Shown here: one piece after another, positions 10,201 through 23,639 of the stretch
Layout of the letters: the number at the start of each line of letters is the position of its first letter
How positions within the stretch are numbered: position 1 is the first letter of the stretch
Origin: Amia ocellicauda
Lineage: Eukaryota; Chordata; Actinopteri; Amiiformes; Amiidae
DNA: 64,000 bases
Assembly: GCF_036373705.1 (NCBI RefSeq)
Contig: NC_089866.1
Location: 8,137,501-8,201,500 of the forward strand
Reading direction: 5' to 3'
Notes under the pieces: model-generated
The model's database searches: none
The model's input: the letters and a program-made list of their open reading frames with translations, nothing else
Told to the model about the DNA's origin: nothing
Program-made: the position numbers and the translations under genes

Positions 10201-13200
10201 AATGTCCAACAGCCCTAATGAATAAGAGACAGCTCAGTCCATTTTTAGGCTGGGATAACCATATGTGTGTCATACCGTCCCACCCTAGGCAATCTTGCTG
10301 TGGCCTCTCCTCAGCTTCTGAGACTTCTGAATATAGAATAAAATATATGTTGTGTATCTAGAGAAATGCTTTACTGCTGCAGAAAATCCAACTGACACAA
10401 TCTGGACCGTCATACAGGAGTCACTTATCATTTAACAATCAATGTTTATTGTTCATTTTAATGACAGCTGATCTGGGCAAAGTAAATCCACGTCTGTTTT
10501 GACATGGATTCTCATTCTCCTCTTCCATGTTTTTCCCCCCACATATCCTCCAGTGGTGCCTGTCACCTAGAGTGAAAGAACTCAAGCCATGTGTGTTTCA
10601 GGAGATAGTGGGCATCGACAAAGTGTCCAAATTCCAGAGAACAGACGAAAGCTATTAACACCGGCTTTCCTCCATCAACCCTCCCATTCCCTGTTCAGCT
10701 GGTAATTAGCCATGACTCTCTGCCCCATCTCCTCTGTTATCTTTCTCTAAGGGCAGCCAATTATCTGTTAATTGAGCACAAGGAGCTTGAGCAGTGTACA
10801 ATACAGCAAGAGGACGGGCAGAAATCCCAACCCCTCCTGGCTTTCATAGCTGATCACACAGGAAATAAATATTCACTCTGGTGCAAAAGTTAGTTGTATT
10901 TATTTGTTGATTATTTTCTTCTGTGTGAGGTAGACCCAAGCGGGTGTGTTTTCCCTTTGCAGAAGATGGGCACAGCGTGTCATGTGATGTTTGCTGATCT
11001 AATTAGGAGGAACCTTGTCATTATGATTATTGTTATCGATTTGTTTTGGGGAGTTTGTTTTTGGACCGTGATTGTCTGCATGAACAGCAATTACGAGACT
11101 CACGCAGCCTGAGCAGGGGTGAGCTAACCTTTTCTCCCACTGCCACCTCAATATGTAAAACCCTCGAGACACAAAAGACGCCAGCTGCTGACATTCTTTA
11201 ATATTTTATGAAGAGAACTGCCCTTGTGTACGGTGAGGGTGTAAGCAAATGCGTAACTGTACTCTCAGACTCTCGCCCCTACATTTCACAAAGGCTTCGC
11301 TGTTGATGTGCTCCTTTTTAACAGGCAAAAGAGCATTTTCCCCTGCAGGGCCTATTGATTATTCTCCTTAGGCAAAACACTCATTAGCTTTGTTATTGAT
11401 CGGTGGCTCCCTTGCAGAGTTTCAAATTGAGTTTTGCTGTCAGTGGAGTAACAAAATGCAGTCGAGCAAACTACCAGTTCAATTTCTTCTAAACTTTTTC
11501 TTCTGAAGCCCCGGCTTATGGGTTTAATCGCTTTTCCACTTTAAAAAAAAAAAAAAAAATTAAAAGCCTTACAATTGTCTAAACAGGATTAATTACTCTG
11601 TCATGTCTTTGGTTGCTGCAGAAACGGAGGTTTGGATTTCCTTTCTACCTTCATACCCTTTCCGTTTCTGTTTTTCAAAGTGATAGGGATTTAAATTTAC
11701 TCCCGATATTTTGGAACTCAGATTTCGAGGCCCAACAGTGTTATATCCGGTTACGATATGGAGAGCAAGTTAAATCCAAGCCCAGGTGACACTCGTGTGC
11801 TGCCAATAACTCTTCTGAGGGAAGCAGCACAAGAATGGCTTCTCCAGCAATGCCACATGTTTTTAATCAAGCTTTAAGTACACTGGAGTGCGTTCATTGG
11901 TAATGGATGGAATCCGTTAAGTCAGCATCCACAGTTGTCTATATATCAGAGAGTTGAGTTAATCAAACTGATTTACTGCAGCCATACCATTCGTGTCTCA
12001 TAAATGATTAAGCAATTGGGGCTGATGTTGTAAAGGTAGCATTCTGCATTGCATGGAGATGTGTGATTTGCAATACATTTGCATGACCCTCTTACTACAA
12101 AAGCGACATGGGAACCATTTATATTTCTGACAAAAGTATCCCTGCGGTGTGTATTTCGATTGTGGAGTAAAAGAAGGCATTTTCCAGACAGTGCATATGT
12201 GTATTATAGTTAATATAATATGCATACAGCTTATCTGCTCACAAAAAGTGGTTGTTAAAAGCTTCCAGTAAAAAGCGGTTGTTAAAAGAAACAGTCCTAA
12301 TTTGAAGAACTGCAAAATGCATGAAATTGTATTAAAACCACTGGTCTTAAACATTAGTAAATATTTTACTAGGTTAGGAAAATCCAACCCTTGATCATTT
12401 CTCTCTGTATGTTTTATTATTTATTACTTCCTTTTTTCCTTTTGATCCATACTTAATTCTTTATAATCAGATCGAGACAGCGTCCTTAAAGCACTTAGTA
12501 TCTCTTCTCCTGTCTTTGGATTCAATACGGGAACCCTCAACTCTTCATTACATTCCCTGCCTTTCCAGCATGAGACGAGGGCAGATTTCTTTATCTCAAC
12601 CTGCTGATGTCACTTTCCCTTAGAGCCGGTCCTGATTTCCCAGTGTTAAATGCATATTGAAAGTGAGACCTCATTAAGTGAGGCAGTGAAACTCTTTCCA
12701 GACTATCAAACAGAAATAATCAGTGACTTCCAAGGGCTCTGTGGGCACCTTGGAGTGCTGACACACTACAACAGCGCGAGCAAGAGCGGATATTAAAAAG
12801 AGCAACATTTACATCTTCCTTGCTGGCACTCTTTTTATGGACGTCTTTCGAATTCAGTCATATTCTCAAGAAAGCGTTTTTTCTGACTGTCGTTAAACGG
12901 AGTTACTGGTAATCAAACTCAAACAGCCCATCCAATGACTTCATTTTCTGGCTTTTCTTTTCCCCTAGGTTTCGACAGTACTGCATATTTCAGAGTGCAA
13001 CAGGAAGCTGACAGTTTTCAGCCTTTGAGATGGACTGGTTTGCATGGAATAGTTTGTTTATTTTATACAAAGATATTGAACTCTCTTTGTGGTCCTATTT
13101 TATTATTATTAAAGTTATTTAAGTTATTGGAGTCAATTTAAACCCCACTGAGCAGTCACTGCAGATTGCCACATCTCTCTATATACTTATTACATTCTGT

Positions 13201-16200
13201 AGTTGAAAACAGTGTTGTTTGTATTACAGAACCCAATTTTGTTGCTTAGCATATGTGTTTGCAGCTGTATGACTCAAGCTAATTTCTGTAGCTGCAACAT
13301 GTATCACGCATGGTCCTGGAGAGACACAGCCCTGCCGGTTTCATAGGTTGCCTTCATTAATTTATATAATTAACTATTCATTTATAAATCATTAATTTAC
13401 ATAATTAATTGATTCGTTATAAGTCACCATTTGGCAAGTCATTTGCTCAGTTGCAGTGGACTCCGCTCCGAGAAGGCTGAAGATGGCCCATGCTATCGTC
13501 CCAAATGATCCGTAAATGAACAAACGACCTGATTAAGTGATCCAAATGAAGTTCTTCAGAGTCTTTGCAAATTGATGATTTAAGGCCTACCCATAAGCCC
13601 TGCTGGATCGGGGCTCTCGGGGACTGCGCTAAGCCAGTGCTGACTCACGCAGCGCGGGCTGGAACGGGTTTTCTTACAATTGCGAATTCTTGTCGTTTGG
13701 TTGCCGTTAGCAGGCTTCTGTTCAGAGTGCCGCCTTGTATTCAGCCCCGATCGCTGAGGTGAAAATAAATAGTGGTGTTAGCGGCCAGTCCTGCTTTAAT
13801 ATCTTACCCTTGTCAGAAAGGCCAGTAAAATGATTAATAATAATTAGTCTTTTAACAGAGGCTATTATCCAAATCGAGCCTGCACAGAGTATAGGATTAG
13901 CTGAGTCGCTTACATCAGGACCTTGGTATTATGCAGGGGACAGAGAATGATGCGCTTTAGTAAGGCGCTCTGAGCGACACACAATGAATAAGTGACATAG
14001 CCTGGGGTGAACTGAGAACATCCAAGTAATAAGGCCTTCTCCTTGACCAAATGGCCTACCATAAATATATATATATGTGTGAGATAGATGATGGCTACAC
14101 TTTTCCCTCCATAGTTTGATGTTTCCATAATTTGTTACTGGTGTTCCGTAGCATCAGATGAAAACCATACATTTTATTTGAACTTAACCTATCGCTTGCG
14201 TGGCTCGGATCCATAACTTTTAACTCTTTCATTTAATTCATAGACAATGTCACCATATTTCAAGTCCAGGGATGTTTAAGTCCTAAATAAAGTGCATCCT
14301 TCACACAGGGTTCAGAACTCCACAATCCATCATGGACCTGCTATGGCTGAGGAGACAGTAATAGGTACTGCGTGACCCCAAAGCCCGATCCATGCACGCA
14401 GGCCCTGCCCAAAGCAACCGAGCAGTTTAGATGCAGCTGCGCAGCTTTGCCTCTGACTTGTGCGGAGGTTATCATCACTCTCTGTTAATGGCCTTGGGAT
14501 CGATGAGCGCACGTTCTTCTGCCTGTAATCTCTGGCCAGCATCTGAAGCAGGCATTAACGCTCTTAAGGATTTATGGGAGAGCAATTCAAATGGATTAAG
14601 CCCTCCATAGAAGAATTCTGTGAGGAAGGTGTTATCCTTCGCGTTACGGCCTTGGTTCTAATTTACTGTGATTCTGAGCCCAAACCGTGTACATTCTCTT
14701 AACAAATCAATATTGGCCACAGGGCCTCCAAATTGTGCCATGTTTTTATCTATTTTTCCCCCATCAGCAATGCTCTTAGGTTTGTAAATTGCATTTTTCA
14801 GGAAAAATAAAGAACAGTCTTCAGCAACATAAGGATGTGTCTGTTACAGGTTTATCTTTGCAAACTGGGTCTTTTCAGCAGCATGAAAACAGCAGTTCAG
14901 CTTGGGGTTAAAACTTTATAGTGCACTTTCCCTGTTAGCTGTCTCTGATCTGACTTTGTAGTCATGTTCATACAGACCTAATGCGCACATAGAGCAGGGT
15001 GTTGATTCCCCCCTCACAGCTTCTCACTGTGCTACTGGTATGTATTACTATTCCGTATCAGTGAGACGAGGGGGACATTTTTCCATCTTCTTTCACTGTT
15101 GCCATTATTTATTTTTATTTTTTTAATTCCTTGTCATTACAGTCATTCATTATGTATGTGCCGTGGCTACTGGTGGGGATTCATTTTTGTCAGAAGTGTC
15201 TTGAAGAGCGGGAAGCTTCTGCACTCTTTGTGTTGCAGTATCCTCCAGAAGAGAGCTCTTTCAATGAAGTAGGGATGATCCTCCAGGGAGAAACCGACTG
15301 AAGAGGAAACGGCTTTAAGTTTCACCGCAGGTCCTCCATGGGTGTTTACAATTAGTCTTCTAGGCAGATTGTGCGGCCTCCTGTTGTGAAAGCGCTAAGC
15401 ATATAGTTCCTGGAAAGTGACTTGATTGATTCTTAGAAATCAGTCCTAAAATATATTTCCTAATCAAGTCTACCACAAGATCAACAACATAATAATTTAC
15501 ACACTAAACTACAGCTCAGATATTCACACATGCTATAAATATATTTCTATATTAAGGGTTAAAAAGAAAAACGCGGATTAAAGGTCCTTATCCAATATGT
15601 GTGTGTGTGTGTGTGTGTATCATGAACAGAGAAATACGTCTAACCTAAGGAACAGGGATTAAATATTAAAGAACGTTTTGGGAATTATATATGTCAGATC
15701 TACTTTCAATAATAGAAATGAATGGATTTCAACAGAGATCGACATATAACATGTCTGAAATGGGGTCACAGGAATTACAGAATACATCATGTCCAGAGAT
15801 GAGAGCAGGGTCTGATAGAATTATTATTGTACATATTGACCCGTGCGAATCAAATGTTAATTTTCCCTCTTGATTCAAAAATTGAAATTAATAGTTTTCC
15901 TTTGCTGATATTAGTAGAATCATTACTATACAAACTGAAGAGGAAGCCATATATAGCTCATGAAAGACAAACAAGTCTTCTCAAAAGGTTAGAGAATCTG
16001 CAACAACGTTCATTCAGTTAGCAAAGCGGGACACAAAGCAATTCAGAAGTGTCTGCAAAGCATATGCACAGTCATGGCTGGAACAGATATGTATGGTTGC
16101 AATACATGACAAATTAAGTACTTTGGGAGGGCTATCCTATTATTCGAGACACATAAGTGTTTTAGGTATGAGCGCCACAATTATTTATTTGGAAGGTTCG

Positions 16201-17990
16201 AGCTGCCAAGCCGGTGTTTGTAGTGAAGTGGTTGTGGTGACCCTCGCAAAATGGCTCGATTCGATTGCTTTCTCGATCAGCCACAAGCCTATTGATTTAT
16301 GTGCTGTTGATGGCTTGGTGCATTTTGAGATTTAAACTCAAAGAAAAAAACAAAGCTGTGGTCACCAATAGCTGTGGCCTTAAAGAGCAGGTTGTGAAAT
16401 ATATAGCGCTATACATCACCCTGTGCTGGACCGTTTAAGAAACATTCCTGTGATTTTTTTTTTTTCTTCTGACGATTCACAACCTGACAAGTTATTAAAC
16501 GTGTAAGTGGATTGAACACAGCTATCTCCATTGTCAACTTGAATTTGTGCATGGGGGGTGTTGGGGGGGGGGGTCCTATAGGCTTCTGAAATTACTCATA
16601 GCTACCAAGGATTTATTCATTTTAATTTATATTTGAAGCTCCTGTAGTTGGTGTTGCAATCAGTCTATTAAGCCTCCCGGACCAGCACACCTGAAAAGTC
16701 TTCCAGTTTCTTGCACAATATATATTACTTGTGCCTTTTATGAAATAGCATACATTCTAGTTACAATTCTGCAGCTATAAAAGAAAACCAATTATTCAGT
16801 CATAGCCAATGATTTACAGTCAGGTTTATTTCTTTTTAAATTATGTTGAAAGGTTTTCTATTTATGCCCATATGAATAATTTAAATCCAGAAGGCTTTTT
16901 TTTTAATTTATTTTTTACGGTATCGCAGTGATTGTAAAGATTAATTTAAAACAGAGTAAATTCCCCTGCAACTAGGCTGACAAATGCTACCTTCTCACAG
17001 AAGAAATACATTCGCATCGGCGGAGAAGATCTGGCCATGAGGAGACATGATTAATGTTGTTTTGAACTTCCACTTTCCAAAAATAAAGTTAGAAGCTGTG
17101 GTGCTGGGGACTAACTTTGTCAATGTGACTCAATGTAATTCAATGTGAATTGTAAAATCGATTATTATGGGGATTTACGAAAGTCACACAAAATATCCAC
17201 ATTGATCTCTACTACCTGGTGTCTAATCGGAGTCTGGGTCCAACAGAAACCACTGAAACATCAAAACCCTGTAAGATACACGCATGTGTTTATCTTTAAT
17301 TAGCTCTTAAATACATTGTGTCGCTCCAAATGCACGTCTTCTGGATGTTTTTTGCTTGTTTGTTTTTTCCTGTGAAGGTCATTATTTACAGACGTTATAA
17401 ACCGCTCAGATGTTGCAGTTTCTGTAGGGATGGAAATGTGCCCTTGGTCGCTTGCACTGATGTTACTCAGAAGTATTACTCTGTAGATACCCTTCAATAG
17501 CAAGATCAATGTGAGTCCCACAGTCATGAAAAATAGCCCTATTTGCCTTGAATTGCTCTGTTCATGCTATTTGTGTTTTTCTCATCCAATCTAGAGATTT
17601 AGCACTGGTGAAGATTATACAGTGCATGGGATTCATCAGGCAGCAATATAATGTTTAGCAAGTGGGTCATTACTTGATAGTAAAAAGTAATCCTTCATTT
17701 TCAAAATGTATAAAAAGGGCCAGCTGGCATGACACACGCTCAGGATATAAATGATGCCCTTCAAGGATATAAATGACGTCTTTCATGGCATAACAAAATG
17801 TATTGAAGTCAAAGATTAACTCCAAAGACATGATAACTAATAACTTAGATCTTTGTTGTAAGTATAAACCAAATCCAAAGGACAACCAAGCTTAGCGAAA
17901 ATTAGTGACTTGTGAACCAAATTTGTACACTCCAAAAGACTTCCGCTGTATATAACGTGTTTAAGAAGGTGTAGGCCCACACTTGACATT
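7224..17990. other. Long gene-free stretch
   Basis: No exon chain, RNA gene or transposon is recognised in this 10.8 kb. Simple-sequence tracts include poly-A at 11,543-11,559, (GT)n at 15,599-15,618 and a poly-G run near 16,563. Open frames reach at most 129 codons (11,998-12,387, minus) and look random. Parts with balanced composition and TAATTA-type homeodomain core motifs, for example 7,930-8,420 and 10,640-11,120, could be regulatory, but that cannot be judged without a species comparison. Confidence 0.55.
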
Positions 17991-17996
17991 AATGGC

Positions 17997-18149
17997 TTAC
18001 AATCCCTTTGATACATAGAATACTGTGCCATCTTCTTCTGCCGAGCATTTTTCTAGTTCACAGAGAGAAACATGTCTCTGCATTCTTGTTTTTTGACTCT
18101 TCTGTTTCAGTTGATCCCAGAGGTGTTCACTAGGATTGGGGTCAGAACC
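17997..18149 (-). pseudogene. Tc1-like transposase C-terminal relic
   Basis: On the minus strand the frame reads GSDPNPSEHLWDQLKQKSQK and runs on to a TAA stop at 17,999-17,997, 50 residues in all. PNPSEHLWDQLK corresponds to the conserved Tc1 segment around the third catalytic residue (normally PDLNPIEHLWDQLK), with Ile replaced by Ser. Nothing recognisable remains of the first two acidic residues, and no inverted repeats were found. This is an old fragment. Confidence 0.65.
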
Positions 18150-18317
18150 CTCAGCAGCAAATTAAATCTTGTCAGCACTTTTTTTGACAAAGTACACTCT
18201 TCTGTAACTGGGTGTGTATCCCCTCAACATAAATCCTTTCAATGCCGGTAGTATAGTTTATTTTATCCAGAGTGGTTGTAGCAGCATCAGTAAGACTGAA
18301 ATGGCAAGCCAAATTAT

Positions 18318-18444
18318 CATTTAGAGATATCTCTAAATGCATTTAAAGATATCTTCAAATATTTAAAGATATCTCTAAATCATTTGAAGATATCTCTAAA
18401 TCATTTAAAGATATCTGCAAATCATTTAGAGATATCTTCAAATG
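18318..18444. repeat. Six-unit array of phased GATATC palindromes
   Basis: Six tandem units of about 21 bases, each an imperfect palindrome around AGATATCT (for example CATTTAGAGATATCTCTAAAT). Successive GATATC centres are 22, 20, 21, 21 and 21 bases apart. Half-sites vary between TTTAGA, TTTAAA and TTTGAA. The array is followed by two ACTTCCTGT words (18,445 and 18,472). Spacing close to two helical turns puts all centres on one face of the DNA. Function unknown. Confidence 0.85.
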
Positions 18445-21400
18445 ACTTCCTGTATTTTGGCTGAGATTATCACTTCCTGTTTCCTTATTCAGTTACATAG
18501 AAATGAATGAACAAGTTAACAGACACATTTTTGGGATCAGCAAGGAAGAAAATCTCAGTTTTAGTCTTTATGTTCAGAGCGATATTCATACTCACACAAA
18601 AATTTGATAAACCTCAGCGGAAATGGGACATTATCGCTGGCAGAAAAAATATATGTGTCTGTATGTTACAAGCACATAGTCAGACTAATAAAAGCTGTTT
18701 GTCTTTCGTTTTTAGTGGAGGGATCCTCATGTTTAAGAAAGCAATCTTGCAAGGAATGTGCTGCGAATAAGATTCAATTTATGAGCCTTCAGACTCAGTT
18801 TATAACCCAAGAGGGGGAAAAAAATGAAGAGAGAAACATGCTGCAATGAGCCATTTTTTAACTACACTGAAGAAATAGACGGGATGTACACATTTCAACA
18901 TAAAATCTATTTACCTATAAAAGTGCCACTTTCTTTTTGAACACGATATTACACAGTGATAGACTGGCTTTTACTTTGTTAAACTGCTTTTGTGAAAAAA
19001 ACTAAAATATTAGTATGCATGTACTGAAATATTTTAGATTGCATTGTCACACCAAGACAAGTGGGATGTCGCAAAGCTGCATGAGGAGAACAGCATTCAA
19101 AATATTTCTAATGATCCTGACTGTTATCTCGTAGAACATATCTGGGAGGAGCAGGAGTGGTGATACCAACTCTTGCTGCACTAGAAACCTCACTCTGAGA
19201 TTAATGAGAAAGTATTCCACCAGCCATCAATCAGAAAAGCTACTTGTCATATGATCCCAGAGTGGGCATGCTGTTGAATACATTGTGAAAAAATGCTTCA
19301 GTGTTTCATCAGCTTCCACAGTTCCTTTGGTTCATTTTGAAATTGACAGCCAACAAGAATTAAAAGCAAACGTTTGGACAGAAAGCCACTAAGCACAGCA
19401 CCGGACTCAGGGACAGACTCTGATGATGGCTGGGAACAGGGTTCTCAAGTTGTAGCAAAGTCCTGCGCTGGCAGTGCCATGTTGACTGGAGGAGCTACCT
19501 GAAATTCTCATGCACAGCACCGCTCCTCAGCTCTACACTGTATTTACATTGTACACCACAGGCTCCGCAAATGGACTAATAGAGATTTTAATTAAAAATA
19601 TGTAAAAAAATGTAAGCTCTTCAAAATGATTATTAAGTCATGATCATTAACTCTCAGCACCATTAATTATGCAGTCCTGCGTGACATTTCCACGTCGCCT
19701 TGTCATTTCAGAACAACTTAATGAAATTATGGCTTATGTGCTATTTTTATCATAACTGTTAATGGTTGATGTTTTCTGTTTTGAGAGCGTCTCAAAAAAG
19801 ACCAAAGTAAATGTAGACACCTGTTTGCCACTCTGTTCGTACCTTTTAAATTGCAACACAGACAGTGCACGTCGCTCCAATGTGACTGTATCAACCTTTC
19901 ACTGCCCTTGAAAGCACACGGATTCTGTAGGCTCTGTGGCTCTCTGCTGGATAATGCGTGGAACTGCAGACTGAGGGATGGTGGGTGATCTGGAATTAAT
20001 CGACACAAAATTAGAGGAAAAATGATTCATATACTAGTCTGGGCACAATCGACATGCACTCCGCATTCTCTATTCTTTAAAACCTCTTTAAAAACAAGTT
20101 ATTTAACACAAACCATTTGAAGTCCAGTTGTTGTTACCAGCTACAGAGGTTACATAAACAGATGCATGATAATGTGGCATTGCCCCCATTAAATATATGC
20201 AGTTTGACGTGCATTTTGAATGTAACTGCTAATGTATTATTATTCAGATTAAACTGTAGGCTATAACTGTCAATCAATGTACTTTCCATTAGGGGCTTGA
20301 TATACATTAGCCATGTATCCTATATTAAGTATACATTTCAATATTCATGCTTGAAGAGAAATGTACTCTTCCACTATCTTCTACCCTTCCCATCAATGTT
20401 TTCTGTGCAATGTTTTTGTGTTTTTTATTTATTTATGACAGGAAAACTCTCTTGAAAGAAAATCACTCTAACCTCAACATAGAGGTTTAATTTTCCTGCT
20501 AAAATGATCACATTCTTTACAGGTCTCTGCTCTTATGCCATCTAGACCCAAAAGGGTGTCTGCTCCCATTATTAAAATGCAAGACCCTGTGTTATTACAG
20601 CCACTGAGGTTATGGGCTAAGGTAATTTTCCATTTCTCTGACTTAGCTGGATTCCTCCAAGTTAACTTTGAAGAGCAGGAGCAGACGTGACTGGTGTGAG
20701 GATGTGAAAGGGAAGAATCCCGAGGTTTAACATCAAGGGCTTAGAAGAACACAAAAGATGTTCCTGCCAGAATGTCAGACGCAGTAAAGAGGACACTTTG
20801 AAAATGTTTCCTAAATGAATAAAACAAGTATTGATTATAAGGATTTCACACTGGAATGAGATAAACAGGTCAATCATTAATCAGTATTAAGCTTGTGAGT
20901 TATTTAAAGAAAGCTTGTGTGTGTGTGTTTGTATTTATTTCTTTTTCACAGCCTCTTCATATTGATTAGATAGTGTTTGCCATTCATGAGAATTTTCTGG
21001 AATGATGATAAACAGTAAATGTTAACTTCCATTGTCAAAGTTGAATAGGGACAGCAAAAACAATAAAATACTTGTCTGAACTACAGTTTCTTCCCCCTCA
21101 ATTACCACTTTTACCAGTAATAATAATAGTTATTGATAGCCTGAAAATGATCACTTTAACACACATTTATTCAGAATGGACACCCTACCGACCACACTGG
21201 CTCCGACCATGATCTTGCATTACCACAAGAGCATTGCGAAATGTATCCACGGCCTCTTAAATAACTCATGATTTCAAGTCTACGTCCCTTTGATCAATAT
21301 AATAATGAGATTTATTGAAAATCTTCCATGTCTCGGAAAATGAATACCTTGGAAGAAGAAGAAAAAAAAAAACACCTGCTGTTGAGAGACAGCCAAGACT

Positions 21401-23160
21401 TGAGAGAAAGTGGCTCGTGTGGCAGACGGGGAGCCGTGAATGTGTGTGTCAATGTGTCAGCGCTCTCTGAGCATTATTCATGGAGGTGAGCCACATCAGA
21501 GCAATAACATGTCAGATTTAACTGCAATCAGGCTGTAGTGTCAGTCACATCACATTCCTTCTATTTCTTGTCCTAAAGAGTAGGAATTATACATGTTCCC
21601 ATTTATCCATTAAGCATATAAGATGCGGTTGCCTATAAAAATATATATATTCATATCCACTTCAAACTTAAAACAATGAGCCTTCCACTTTGAACACACT
21701 TTTGGAAAGGATTTTGTTTCCCTATTCTGACGTGGTTTACTCTGTGAAACAGTATGTCCTTGTGGTAAACAAAATTGAAAATCTGGGATATCTGCCCCGA
21801 CATCCGTGTGATTAAGGTACGGTGCACTGAAACTGAATTGTCCTTTCCTAATGAGCATTGACCCAGTCCAGTAGAGGACATAAGGTTGACAGAAATGGGA
21901 GGAAACAGACAACATGCTCTGTCCTTAAGTATTCTACTGTAAAGTGGAGCTGCATTCTGTTCCTTGGTGAAGGTCATTTAATCCAATTGAGATAGTGAGA
22001 GTCTTTTACCCTGATACAACTACCAGTTGTCCTCACCTGAAGTGTGAATTAACTGAAAACTTTACTGTAGATAAGTAGCTGGAACACCTGGAAGAGATAA
22101 CAGTGAAATGTGTGTGTCCCCTACTGTACTAAATCATCCATTGGTCTATTGGTTCCTGTCAGTATTGTGTAACCATTTCTTGTAGTGTCAGAATGCAACC
22201 ATTTTGTGTACACAGTTTGTATATCTGGAGCCCATAGCTAGCAAAAGCAACGCTTCAATATCTCAGTCAGAAGCCAATGCAGTCCACAGCTCCCTATGCA
22301 GTTTGGAGTTCATTTCAGTATAATCCTTGAATTATTTAGCTCAATTAGATAAGGGTGGGGATTCAAAAAGGGAATTGAATGACTATGTAAATTAAACCAA
22401 AGCTTTGTGACGGCTCTGGCTCTGAGCCCAGCGCTTCTCCTGTAATCATTAGCTTCTTTATTTCTTGAGTTGTGTTCCCATTCCTGCGTCCACACATGTA
22501 AGAAACAGCGAGTGACTCCTTTTTTTATTATTTTCTTTATTAGCCAAGCTCTAAGCACCCTGAACCCACTTTTGATTTGCACTTCATGAAGCAAAGAAAC
22601 AACACAAAAATATTTATATTAATTGTGATCAATATATGGCTGAAGTAACTGGATCATGTTTTTTTATTTTTGTAGTAGTATGAGGCTTTTCTTTCAGTTC
22701 TCCCAAAAATATAGAGATTCATATCAAAACTGAAAATCAACTGAAACAATTGGAAGTACATGTGGTTGGTATTACTGATGCGGAGATGTATCTATCCTGC
22801 ATATCTGTTTTATTAAGTTTATTTTTGCATTTGATAAACTTATATTGCTTTGAAAACAGGCAGTTTTAGTCACTGGATGATTCATTTATTATGGAATTTA
22901 CGTACACGTCCAATTTTTAAGACCAAGGAAGGAAATATCTCATTGAATTACAAAAGCATTTTATCTTAAAAATATACGTTTAACTTGACAGAAAGTACAG
23001 ACTAAAGCCTAAAGCAGCATATAGAAATGTTACCAGTACTGCCCACAGCCTAGTATTTTGTTGATTATTTCCGTCTTCTTAGTGATTATACATTCTTTGG
23101 AATACTACATTATAGTACTTGTAAAGATACTGAAAGACATTAAATACACTCCAAAATACA
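18445..23160. other. Intergenic, no gene seen
   Basis: AT-rich sequence. The open frames are short, overlap on both strands and show no domain. No splice-linked exon chain, transposon or RNA gene is recognised. TTTATT at 23,168-23,173 is a possible minus-strand polyadenylation signal for the gene that ends at 23,640. Confidence 0.5.
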
Positions 23161-23639
23161 GATACAGTTTATTCTCTAAACAACCTGATAATTTCCCTAT
23201 TTATATCAAGATTTGCATAGGTAGATTTACAATAGTTTTTAATGTCCCACAATATTGTAAAGAATTGCTGGGAATGATTGTGTTCTGTACCCTTACAGTC
23301 TCCGAGCCATAAGGTAACTACTCATATTACAGCACAAGATTGTGTTAACTCATAGCCTTGTGTGTTGTAGTTGTTCATATATCTGAGCGTTGAAGTGTAT
23401 CCAAGAAACATACTCTCATAGCTAATGTTTTGACAACCGGCACAAAAAATATATACACAGTTGAGGAAACATTGATCAGGAGGGTCAGTCACTTAGTCTT
23501 CAGCATTGTACAGGGAGGAGAGATACGGACAGTATGCAAAGCTCATAGAACATCAGCGAACCGATCACCTTCGCGTTTCCAATAGGTTGCTCTTTTACCT
23601 AAGAGGAGTACATCCACACTGAGGCCCTGAGATGACGCT

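Noticed and set aside
11998-12387. Minus-strand open frame of 129 codons
   Set aside because: No domain, no signal peptide, cysteine-rich random-looking composition, and no supporting splice sites or neighbours.
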